Shown here piece by piece: positions 37,311 to 49,000 of a stretch of DNA of 64,000 nt. Location of the stretch: positions 11,518,881 to 11,582,880 of the forward strand of contig CM032797.1 of assembly GCA_019155185.1 (NCBI GenBank). The letters are read 5' to 3'. Position 1 is the first letter of the stretch. Each line of letters starts with the position of its first letter. The notes under the pieces were generated by a model that saw nothing but the letters and a program-made list of their open reading frames with translations, searched no databases and was not told the origin of the DNA. Both the position numbers and the translations under genes were made by a program. This DNA comes from Beaufortia kweichowensis (Eukaryota > Chordata > Actinopteri > Cypriniformes > Gastromyzontidae).

Positions 37311-40300
37311 TTGTATGTTTACTTTCTTTCTTCTAGCCGCTAAATATCCTACTTCCTTAATTAGACTAAACTGACAACTAACAATTTAACTGCATTAAGA
37401 ATACAATACAAGCTAAAATTACAAAGAGTCAAATATGATAAGTTGCACAAACAAGCTGATATAAAACATCAAAGGAGGAATGAGCACAAAAATAAGGAGA
37501 TAAAAGTAAGGAAGGATAGAGTGTGAGGAGAGTGAGGAAAACAAGGTAATCTTGGGAAATAAAATCATTGTGGGGACATAAGCCACCCCAGATGAATAAA
37601 CAGGCCATTATGCTGAAGAATGACAGCCTCAGGCCATGATTATGCTGCTATTATATCTTAAACAGTGTGGTTTGTCAAAATGCATAAGCCCTTTGCTCAC
37701 ATAAAGAGGGTCTCCCCTCTGTACGCATTTTTACCAGAGGCTTGATGCCACCGCCACCACGTTCTCAGTGCCCTTGATACGGCTGCTAACTGCATTTTAA
37801 AGTGCTTTATGCCACATTTAAATACAGCTGATTGTAATGCTTTCTAACATTCAACCTCTTGTGTGGATCAAAACACACAAGGGAGGAAATGATGTTTCAT
37901 TATGAAAAACACAACACAACGATAATAATACATAACAACTCATAATATCATCAACTTTAAAAACCTGTCATACAGTGCAAACTGCTCTTAAATGGTTTCT
38001 GGACATAAACACCCCTGAACAAAATACAAATACACAAACTGCCTCCAGGGCTTTCATACAGATTACTCGACAACAATATCATAGAAGTCTTTTTATCAAA
38101 ATAAGCAAAATCTGTTTATACTGTATGATTTAGATAATCACCACGGACCTATATTGACAATAAAACTCTGCAATATAAAAACAAATACAAAACAAAAAAA
38201 TTACTCTCTATTTATCCTTTCTTTACCAAGAAAGTCCCATTGACATATATAATTTCTTCTTTCAGGCAGTCCTGGTCAAAATGTTTCAAAGGTAGTCACA
38301 AGAGTCACAAATGCACAATCAAAAATCCCCAAAAGCAGGTCATACACATCCTTTTTTGCTACCTAAGAATGCTTGGCAGCATCCAACATGAGAAGTTACA
38401 TTTAGTTTTTCAGTGATTTCTAAATTCACCTAAACGATTAATAAGGCATCACTATCGTAGTTCATCACACACAAACACGAAATAGACCTTGAGCATGCCT
38501 GGCGCAAAAATCACAGCGTACTATTCAATCAGAACTTTTTTCCTCTTGCTTTTTCCTTTTCCTTTTTGGTTGAGCTAACGGTTTTAGCTGCATGGAGAAT
38601 GAAAGCTGCCACCATAAGGAACCCCAGTCCATTGAGGAAGTGACAGGCACTGCCAGAATATGATCCTAATCCTGTTCCCAGCATTCTTTTAGCCTGCTGG
38701 CACTGCAATTTTGCCACATACTCTCCAAGCTGTCAGCTGGGGTAAATCTCTCTAATAGCACATTGCTCAGATCCACATCAAAGAACTCTTGCTTTAGTTT
38801 CTATGACTCACTTTAACCACAATTAACCTATACTGCAATCACAAAGAAACAAAACTGTATAGAGAGACATGTAATATCATAGGTTTGTAATCATGGAATC
38901 TATCTGCAATCTTTAACCGAATTACACAAGACAAGACGATGACAACAGGTGTTTGAACTCAGTTGCGAGAGGTCGCCCTCTTTGGTCCCGGCTCTCTTTT
39001 CTGATTCAATTCTCTCCTTTTTATCCCTCTGTTATCACAACCCCACTTAATCCTCTTAAGAGCAAAGAAAACCCCTCTTTTCTGGGGAGAGCTAACCCAA
39101 GCCAACCGCTGCACCGCAGAGCCTGTCACCAAGGCGCTGTTTCAGTCACACGTAATTACACATCAATGCCACACTACACATACCTTTCAGAAGGGAAGAG
39201 TGGCATTGTGGGCATGTGGAGAGAAGCTCAGCTCTCTTTGAATGCAGGACACAGTCGTATGGATTAAGTCTCCACCGGACACTCGAGAGTTAGGCGAGAC
39301 ACTTCGCTACTGTGCAAGACTTAAGGAAAGCAGAAAATCCCAGGCAAAATGTATTGAAACGACCGTTGCCTGTGAGGATTTATTTTCTTAACGGCAGATT
39401 AAGGGGAAAGATGTACGGTGCTGTAATTTACGCTAAGCACCATGGGACAGATCGGAGATCGGATACTGGGGTTGACATAATAATGGCAGTAGATAAAGAG
39501 GAGCATTGGCAGAATATTTTCAACCGTGATGAAATGAATGTTGCACTACATCAGTTATGAACACCTACAGTCTGAAGAATCAAAGCGAAGAGTGCGGCCT
39601 CATGCTGAGCTCTTAAGATACCCTACTCATACCATAGACATCTGAGCAGTAGGACATGCCTAAAGGCTACAGCTTCACGCCACCTGAGACAATCGGATGT
39701 CTTAACATTAAACTGCCTTAGGTTAGGCATTACCTTTGAATGTGGTGTTAGGGGTATTAACATGACGTAAAAGCAAAACAGCATGTATGGATACAGCAGA
39801 ACAAACATGGAGACCAGAAACTGATTGATATTTGCGACATTTTGCGCTTGAAAGGACTGCAGGCATACAGCGTACCATAACAGCTATAGGCATTGGTCAA
39901 AAGACAGTGCAGACTCAGACGTCAGAGTTATGGTTAAGTCAGGTTTAAGTGTAGCTCATTTTGCTGTACAAGCCAATCTGGGTCCTTGTTGAATCAAGAA
40001 GCTGTGTATGACCCCAGCAAAGCAAACTGCAAAAGTTCTAGAAAAACATTGTACTGCGTGACTGAACTGCAAGATATTTCTTCCCGTTTGCCTTTTCCTG
40101 GGGAAGCCTTTATGACTTTCACCCACCTACGGACATCTGAGATTCTGTCATTATAAGATCTTTGTGTCCAGACAACGTTCTCTGTGTTTCTATCATTACA
40201 AAGATCTACATCAGATTTACATCATTGGCAAGGTGTATACCAAATGATCAGATGCCAGCATCCGCAGCAGTGTAAAAGTCAATAATGAATGAAATGTATA

Positions 40301-40579
40301 GATGAAAAGAACTCGTCCCTAATGGTCCCTCTGTCTCCTGAGTGTTAAAAAATGTAAATTTATGTAAAAGCCCATAGGAAACACATATTTACAATACGTT
40401 TAGGTAATCACAAGATGCAGGCATGGAGAAATATCCCGGCCGAGAGAAGCAGTCAATGCAAAAATAGTTTTTATGTGTCATTAATTCTCTTTGCATTCCC
40501 AAATAACCCTATATTACCGCGGTAATACAGTAATCACTCACAATCGCACAGAAAATTATCTGCACTCATCTGTGGAATA
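37311..40579. other. dmbx1 downstream intergenic
   Basis: No coding exon was seen. About 38,940-39,270 is a non-repetitive, less AT-rich stretch including CACTTAATCC (K50 word on the other strand, near 39,044) and CACGTAATTACAC (near 39,148). About 39,290-39,560 has an open frame without any domain. Both may be regulatory DNA. Confidence 0.4.
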
Positions 40580-40900
40580 AAAGGCGAAGGGAAAACGAGG
40601 GGAAAGCATCCCATTTCAGTATCCTCTTGCGTCCTTAATGTTCAACGAGAAGCCGGCAACTAAACGACCGCTCGGCCAATCTCGACTCTGCCACCGATGG
40701 AGCACTTTCCGAGCAGCTTAATGATAGCGGGGAGTCGATGGCTCCCGTCATCCCCTCTCCCGAAAACGCGCACACCTTTTCATGCTACATTGCCCGGAAT
40801 AGGCGCAAGGTTCATGGACAAGCGGGGGGAAATTGAACCTTTTATACGCAGCCGGAAAACAAAACGCTCGTCTGATGCCAAGTCTAAACGACACACTTAA
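40580..40900. promoter_or_regulatory. CpG-rich block downstream of dmbx1
   Basis: CpGs are dense at about 40,590-40,870 (for example ACGACCGCTCGGCC near 40,664 and CCCGAAAACGCGCAC near 40,758), in sharp contrast to the AT-rich surroundings. A TTTTATACG word occurs near 40,840. A 67-codon frame runs through it without any recognisable motif. It could be an orphan CpG island, an unannotated promoter or an enhancer. Confidence 0.3.
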
Positions 40901-41513
40901 AGCGCTGACATTAGGTGTAGAAGTGATGTAGACGCATCATCTCATGCGGCATTGATGTGACCGCTGCTTGTCTCTAGTTTGCTTTTCGGCTTATTGTTGA
41001 TCAGGGGACAACTCTTTAACAGTATAACGAATGCATGATAAAAACTACTGAAATATCTAAATACATTAAACGTTAATTGTTTGCTATTTGATGAACTTCT
41101 TTTCTGTTTTTGTGTTTAGCAAATCTGTGGAAAATACAACATTTATTTTAAATAGGCTACCTTTATCAAGGTACCTTTATGAAACTGTTTTAAAATAACG
41201 TTGAAAATATTGAATGCTTTAATTAAAAAATTAAAAATACATTTAGGCAAAATTCACAAAGTGCAATAATAGTTTTTAAATACAAATCAAATCAAATTAA
41301 AAATGATGAAATATTGCGATATAGGCCTCCGTAACTTTGTTCCTAATCATTTAGGCAAGTACTCAGTTAATGAGGTAAATTTAATATTTAGCTTTTAAAA
41401 GAAACAAAACCAATACTGTTATCGTCTTTAATTAACGTCAATAAACTGTCAGTTTAATGTACCTGGGCTTGTTTTAATCCTAAATCAGTCAAGAGTTGTA
41501 TAACGAATCATCG

Positions 41514-41763
41514 ACGCCCTCTACTGAACAACATCGCACAATACATGAATTGCAGAGAAACTACAGAAAAGACAAAATTACATAATAAACACAGCCTTGG
41601 GTAGTAATCTAACAAACTTTCTTGAAGAATGCAGAATCTTTCAAATCCTATACAAAATTATTTGCTTATAAAACAGTTTCCGGCTACCTCATTTTAAGTG
41701 TTTCGGGTTACGATATTAACCAACAGAGGACAATCACTTCCAGTTCTGGTCGATAGAGGGCAC
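41514..41763. promoter_or_regulatory. Divergent pair of CTCF-like motifs
   Basis: On the - strand, TCAGTAGAGGGCGT (41,514-41,527) matches 12 of 14 positions of the CTCF core CCASYAGRKGGCRS. On the + strand, TCGATAGAGGGCAC (41,750-41,763) matches 11 of 14. They sit between the developmental gene dmbx1 and the housekeeping gene nsun4, where an insulator would be expected. Motif matching by eye only. Confidence 0.3.
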
Positions 41764-41818
41764 TGTTGAAGTAACTTGTGACATTTCTGCTTTTTACAGA
41801 AGTATACTATATATCCCC

Positions 41819-43963
41819 CTAGTTAATTCGTCGTAATTTACACATATAAATTGGTCCAAAGTTAGCACATAAATGTGGTAAAACCAGCTCCCCCACACTT
41901 GGTTGTGGAGCAAAATAAAACGTGTCTGAAAAGCACTGAGTGAACCATCTGAGATCCTGAACCTGCACTGAGATTCCCAACTCCTGTTGAGCCAGACTAA
42001 TGGCCTGCTGCACCACATATTCATTCTGCAGCTGGGACAAGGAACATGTAGAGTACACTATGACTCCCCCTGGCCGTACTGTTTGGATCCCAGCCCTGAC
42101 CAGAGCAATAAAACAAATATTAGATTATACCAAAACCTGCCTAAAACATTCAACAAGACCTGAATCAAAATCCTGAAGCTTGTTGTTGCTTATAAACTAT
42201 TAACTTACATAAGAAGCTGTGTTTGCAGAAGGGGAAGTCTTTGTCTCTCTTTGGTCCTAGACCTGTTAAATACATTGTTGTCTTCCACCATTACAGAGTG
42301 CCTGTCCGTTGTGCATGGAACATCTACAAGGACCTGTTAAAAAAGCATTTAAAATTTACATTAACATTTATGCATTTGACAGACACTTTTATCCAAAGCG
42401 ATTAAATTGCATTATACTAAACCTTTTTTAATATAATGGCACAATGCTTAGACATTACAAACATGACAAACCAATGCAAACCGGGCTCTGTCTATGCTAC
42501 CAATTTTGCTTAGGAAAGCATGTGCCCCCAAAATACCTAAATTAGGCCTAAAATACAGTTAGCATGAATAGCACTTGCACCTACTGCAATAAACTTGCTG
42601 CTTTTAGATGCAAGCTTTCAGGCAACAGAAAACAAAAGAAAAACATTGAACAGATTACAATACTATAACAGAGTGTGAGTCCGATGTTAATCACAAACAA
42701 ATACATATACTGCACATAGAGAGAAAATGTGCTTCTAGTGTCACATTTACATATTAGTATTGTTTGCAAAGAACAGTGTACAACTCTACATCAAAAATGC
42801 ATGGATTTGTTATTTAATACTAACTCTGTCAAATCTTTTCTCTTCTGTCCGGCCTATTTGACAGCCATCAAACGAAGTGATCTGGATTTTGTTTTCCTCC
42901 AAAAACTCTCTTGGCAAGTAGCTCTGCAGAGTTTTGCGAAGCCGTGTAGTCCGAGAACCCGATAAGTCGTTTGCCCACAGATAACCTAAATGTTGGAATG
43001 AGGTTGGAAGTTTTAGATATGACGTGATAAACACAGGCTCTGCTTTTTCAAACAGCATAGTCTACATGAGGCAATTTACATACTGACTGTGTGTGTCTGC
43101 AGGAGGGCAAGAGTCTTTCCTCCAGGAGCAGCACACAGATCCAGCACAGTGTGTCCTGGCTGGACATCCAAAGCTAATACAGGCAGCACTGAGGCAGCAT
43201 CCAGAAGATAATATCCCAAGAGGCCAGAGCTGTCTGGTCTAAGGGAATAAGACAGACATATTTACATTTACGTTTATTCATTTAGCAGACGCCTTTATCC
43301 AAAGCGACTCACAGTATGAGGATAACAACATTCGATTAGTCTTTAAGAAAAACATGCCAGTAATGCAATGTTTCAGCAACAACATATGAAACACGATCAA
43401 CTTGAATCTGTAAAATAATATTAGTCATTCTCACCTTGATGGTTTAAATCTAGATATATCCCCTTGAGGGAAAACAAGGCATTTTAAATCAGGGCTTATT
43501 CTGGGTTCATAAGCTGCAGGTTTCGACACATCCAGCTCTGCAGAATCTCTGTGTACTGCTATAAAGTCCTTAGAATGTTCATGTTTCCTGATAAAGTCTC
43601 TACACCCTTGAACTTCTAAGTCCGTTGTTATTACATTGGTTGTTGAAGAGAAGTTGTTTAGCAGTGCTCCATACTTTTGTTCAGACAGCATGGCAGCTCG
43701 AACTGACGGCCATAGGTCACCTAACTGCGTACTGTAGGTTGTATCAAAATTCTGCAGAGCAATAGTCGTGCATGGAAACTTTGGCCTTGTCTGTGCCTAA
43801 TAAAACACGAAGAAACACAATTAATGTATGTACATATTTTTAACTAATTAACTCTTAGCCTATTACTTACCCATTTGGATTTAACTCGATACCTTCGCGG
43901 AATAAATCTAAGAGAATCTTTAAACTTGTTTATACAATATCTCGTGCATATGTAAGCCGCCAT
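41819..43963 (-). CDS. nsun4: 5-methylcytosine rRNA methyltransferase NSUN4, mitochondrial, 6 exons
   Basis: This is a SAM-dependent RNA m5C methyltransferase. The family methylates mitochondrial 12S rRNA and, with MTERF4, controls assembly of the small and large mitoribosomal subunits. Exons in transcript order are 43,963-43,871, 43,796-43,435, 43,238-43,084, 42,985-42,825, 42,333-42,209 and 42,095-41,819, with phases 0, 2, 1, 0, 2. They sum to 1,173 nt (390 aa plus stop), close to the mammalian length. The start is the first ATG in the exon, with A at -3. The N-terminus is basic and hydroxylated (MAAYICTRYCINKFKDSLR), as expected for a mitochondrial targeting peptide. The SAM-binding motif DLCAAPGGKT is at about 185-194. 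Motif DVPCTTDRH is at about 261-269 (C264), and YSTCSLSQLQNEYVVQ starts at about 313 with the catalytic-type C316. The third exon's donor (GTATGT at 43,083-43,078) was chosen because it keeps frame and family spacing. From memory, NSUN4 is also near DMBX1 in mammals. Confidence 0.95.
42353..42402 (+). repeat. Short interspersed repeat fragment (TTTATCCAAAGCGA core), copy 1
   Basis: TTTATGCATTTGACAGACAC then TTTTATCCAAAGCGAT. This core is widespread in teleost genomes and is probably SINE-derived (exact family not assigned). It lies in an nsun4 intron, antisense to the gene. Confidence 0.6.
43258..43316 (+). repeat. Short interspersed repeat fragment (TTTATCCAAAGCGA core), copy 2
   Basis: TTTACATTTACG, then CATTTAGCAGACGCC and TTTATCCAAAGCGACTCACAG. 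It has the same core and orientation as the copies at 42,353 and 47,926. It lies in the nsun4 intron between exons 2 and 3. Confidence 0.65.
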
Positions 43964-45834
43964 GTTTGTGCAACACTGAAACGCGTCCGGGTATCGGTTT
44001 GTGCACAGTTCCACTGTAAAAGTAGTTAAGTGTTTTTATTAAAATAATAAAAACCGATATATAGTGAACAATCATACCCATAAGTCCATATCTTGGTTTT
44101 AGTTATTAGCTTGGTTTCGTCGTGTTACATAATAATACTTGTTCTGCATTATGCAAAATTGGAGGCTATTTTACAGCTTGTTCAAGTCCCACTATGATAT
44201 AGTATCAAACCCTTTTTATCAGAGGTTAACAAGTGTGACATACAGGAATGGGCTTAGATAGGAAAAAGATCACGTGTGCCTGCTGATGATGAGTTTTTCT
44301 GTAGATTTTAGGTCGTCATAATTGACCCTAAAAACTTAAAAATCTTCGCCTAGTTTTATTCATCAGTATGCAATTATATGTAGTGTGCTTATAAGTTGCA
44401 GAATTTTTAATATTTTGTACTGTTTGTAAAGAAATACTATATTTGTAATCTTTGTACAGGTTTATTGTATTTGAACAAAAACTTTACAAATATTAATATT
44501 AGTATATCAGGAATCCTTTTGGTTGCATGGTTAAGCTGTACCACGTTTCTAAAAATGATATAGATTTTATCATTTATTTATTATGACATCAACAGGGGAG
44601 CAAGATGAATGTGAGGAGGAAGCAGATATGATGGTGTTTAACTTTAACCTGTTAAACAAAGTCCCTCAGCTCCACAGTGAGGATCTGCTTGAATAAAACA
44701 CAAAGAGAGACTAAATAAAAGCATTATTGCTGAAGAAAGATTTGTGTTTGTTTTCTGCAGGACCTCATAGAAACAATAAGACAAATGTGAGGAGACTGCA
44801 CATTGTGTACATGTAAAAGAGCATGAGCACATTTTTGTCCGAAAAGTATTCAATACTGTGCAATAGTAGCACACATGTTCTTCAATCTAGTTAAATGATA
44901 TCTGTAAATAAAATTATTCATTTGTTTCCAGTGGAATACTTGAGATGTAGATCTGCATTTCTAAACATTGAAACATTTGTAGATCCTCTAACATGTTGAC
45001 TCCTATGTACACGTGAATATAACTAAATGTAAATTATCTATTTATCTTTTTTACCTACATTTCATTAGATAGTTTTCTTGTCATCAAATTAAAGATTGTG
45101 ATGCTTTTATTCCCTCTTCCTAAATCAAACTCCAGTCTGTCAAATTGAAATATGCATCTTTATGTGCACCGTTTTGTTGTAATTACACATATTACCACCT
45201 GATGGCAATAGACGAAGCATTTATGCATCATGTTTCCAGCACCCATTGCTATCAATTATAATTATTTGCTATCGATAACTATGTATTAAGGGTTTAGTGA
45301 GAAAATAATTTAGCTCATGTAGAGATGATGTCTATGTATTTTTTTTATATATACTTTATTTAAGAGAGTTTTCTCACATTTTTGGAAAACACAAAACAAA
45401 ACAGGATCCCACAAACAGTATAAAAATACTACAATGTATTTAATAATAAAAACTGTAAGTCTGCTGTGGAAACAAGACCTTAATGATGTTGACCCCCTGG
45501 CCAAACAAAATTAAATCACCTCCATCTCCCAACACTTGCCACAATCACCTAGTTGCCAGTCCTTTGGGACATCGAGTCATTTTCAGAAATAGCCAAGAAA
45601 GCCTTCCTAGACTCTTGCTTTCTCCAGAACCATGTTGAGCATTTGATATCTGTTAGTCATAGCTATGTTGCTGCCATTAAAGCATTTCATTAAAGCCATA
45701 TTTTGACCTGCTCTCAGGCAGACTTTAATAGGTCTGACTAGAACATTGCTGGATTCAAAATGATTAGTTTTTCTCTTCCGAGGAAAGTATAAAAGAAAAA
45801 GCTTTACTACATACAAATTCATAAATAAAAACAT
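43964..45834. other. nsun4 upstream / pif1 downstream spacer
   Basis: The nsun4 promoter must lie just above 43,963. Only a short CpG-containing stretch (43,978-44,000) marks it, with no TATA or CCAAT box close by. The rest is AT-rich with no exon seen. Short - strand frames near 44,650-44,870 and 45,310-45,500 have no motifs. Confidence 0.4.
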
Positions 45835-45840
45835 TTTATT
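45835..45840 (-). terminator. pif1: Candidate poly(A) signal of pif1
   Basis: AATAAA on the - strand (TTTATT on +), about 210 nt after the pif1 stop codon. It is the nearest consensus signal noticed. Another lies at about 45,356-45,361. Use of either is inferred. Confidence 0.35.
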
Positions 45841-46047
45841 AAAAAACATGGTTAAGGCAACTGTCATAAAATAAATACATCAATTTGAACAAATTAAAAT
45901 GTAAACAAGCATGTAAATCATAAAAACCATGATAATATGTAAATCTATTTTGCATTACCTAATGCAAAAATACGGTTTTAAATGAACTTAAAATATAACT
46001 GATATCCATGCACATAGTGCAAATAAAAACTGGATCATGATGTCTTC

Positions 46048-49000
46048 TCACCAAGGATCATTCTCCTTATTGTTCTGTCCAACAAACTCATTCATTGAGG
46101 ACTGGGGGGAAAGTACAACACAATGAATGAGACCAGTAACAAAAGTGTCATGAAAATTTTGTAGAAATTGGATCATTCATCCACAGCAATTGTTACAGTA
46201 ATAACGACCCAGTAATTTGAAACTTCCATGGGCATTTCATGAGACAATCTAAGGCCAATAGTCATTTAAAAGAAACAGCATTTGTCTGAGGAAAAGAATG
46301 AATATGAAAAGTGGTAATGACCTGCAAAAGGAGCCTCTCCTTCCTCAGTTTCTTATGAAAGTGCAGCACATCCTGGTTGGCCTGCACCACTCGTGGATCA
46401 AAGTCCATCACACGCAAGCCTTCCAGACTCCGAGCCCGTGACAGAGCGACATATGCTTGGCCGCTCTCAAACACACGCGCCAGGGAAATCTCCACACAAT
46501 CCAGAGTCATGCCCTAAACGCATGCAAAGAAAACAAATAAATAGGATTACTTCACTTAACAATTTGCCAAAAAAATAAATAAATTAACATTGGGATGTTG
46601 CACTGCAGAGATTTAAGACAACAATATAATGGTGATGAGTAGATTTAATAAGCCCTTTTCGTCAGTTCCTCCACAGAAATGCCAAATGAAACGCACAATT
46701 AGCCCCAAACAGCTCAAGAGCTTAATTAGTCTGACACTTTTGCTGATAACACGGAGACATTTTGAAAATGTTAATTGGCTCATGGCACCAGAAGAACACC
46801 ATCCCAAGCCCTTTACTATTGATTATCTGAAGCTATGATAACACATTTTTAAGGGGCCTCAAAAACATCCTCTGGCAAAATCTACAATTTAATAAAAGAA
46901 ACATTCAGTTGGTTTATTTGATTTATTACACAGCCCTCTAGAATACTTCATTCTGATTGGTCAGTTGTGACATATTTAGGTTTGTCAGTCCCAGATAACA
47001 ACTGCTCAGGATAATGTACATCAAGTCTGCTGTTAGAGAAAAATAGAACAATACAAGTCCTGATCACACTGTCAGCGCATAACAACTGTCTAGATGTATA
47101 TTATCCCTTACAAAACTCATTGCAATTTTTGAAAGGCCTTAATTGCAGGGGCTAACTGAATCATGGTAACCAAAAAAACCTTGTTCCCCTGGATAGCACT
47201 GACAGTTGACCAATGTGAAGGCCACACGGTCCAAAACACATGGGTAAACATGGGGACAAGTTAATGAGTCAAAACCAAAACCATTGAGCATCTGTTCGTA
47301 AAAACCCAAACACACGCAAGGTTTCCGATTACGAAGTCATTCACTGTAATTTCACAAAACGTTAAAATTGCAGCTGCTGAGAGAAATCTTCCTCTGAGAA
47401 CCAGGATGCCGAGGCAGGAGGCCAATAGAATCATCTTGCAATATTAGATTTAGTTTTATGTTTTTAGCCAATTGCAGGTTTAAAATTATGGCTTACCAAC
47501 TGAGCATCTGCAGAAATTAATGCTTAATAACTCCTGATGGGATGGCAGTGCAGGGCTCACCTGACTCTTGTGGATTGAAATGGCCCAGGCTAGTTTAAGC
47601 GGCAGCTGTTGTCGGCTCAGGTACAGGCCTCCTGATGCTTTAAACATCCAGCGTTCTCTCTTCATTACCTCGACAGCACCGCAGAGGAACCGCACCCGAG
47701 GGAGACCTGGGGAGAAATAATAATGACCAGGAATCGTCATACAGTGTTTAAATGCAGTATTTTTATACATTAAGCAGGTGCATGACTGGATATTTTCATG
47801 GATCGCAAAGTTTATCAATATGTCCAGATTATAATTATAAACTGATACGTATTGTACAAACAATGATTTTATGCATTGTGTCATGTTTTGACAATCAAGC
47901 ACAAAACCCTCCAAAACCAAATGGGTATTTACATTTAGCTGATGCTTTTATCCAAAGCGACTTACAAATATTATATTTTCATTATTCATTATTTAAGAAA
48001 AAAAAATCATTAATCAAAAGGAATGATTTCAGTTCAACATTTAAGGAAATGGTGCTTTTCATGAGCTAATTAATGCAAAATCATAATGCATCATTATTTT
48101 TATAAAGAGGTATACCTTGATTACCAGGCTGAAAGTCAATCACTACACCCCTTGCTCCGTTCACTAGACCTCTTTGGACATCCAGGTTTTTAGTGAGCAT
48201 GACCTGGAAAATAGATTTTTCCTCATTTGACATTAAAGTCAAGGGTAAGTATTTGATAGGAAGGGGCGAGATGTGCATTTTACCTGAGCTCCCACTTTAA
48301 GCTGTAGCAAGCGACTTACTGGACTCTGAGAGTCAATGGTTTGAACCAGCATAGGGTCACTGTCCAGAGCCTCAAACACTCGCACAGACCCTGAAACATT
48401 AAAAGAGATAACATTTTGGCACATGCAGATAAAGTCGATTTTACAAATGTAGAAATGCTTGATTTAAATGCAGGGCTTAGACACATAGTCACTGCAGCTT
48501 AAATGTACCATAATTTACAAAAAAACTTTACTAAATAAATCCATTTCCAACAATCTCACTCAATACTATTAACAGCATGACAAAACACGTGTCAGTCTCC
48601 CAGCAAATTATTTTATTAGTCTTTTTTTTTAAGACTAACCTGGTAACTGTTTGAGTTTATTCTCATTAGTGAGCTCCACATCATCCTTGTGTGTGCACAG
48701 CCTGGTTGCTAGGATACCATCCCTCTCGATGCAGTGATTGGCACTTTTCAGCAGCTGTGCAGTAACTTCCTCTGTGACTCTACAGAATCAATGTCAATGT
48801 TACAGGTTGCACAGCTGCATGTTTATTGGAGCCATTTCACAAGTTCACTGGAAGCCTTTACCAATAACAAGCTAACACTTAGAAATAAACATCTTTTACA
48901 TCATTATGCTCTGAACCCCAGGGACTGTATCCCAATAAGACTCAGAGCCAATGACTCATTGCACTGAACAGTGGTCATGGTAAAATCTCAGTACCTGCCC

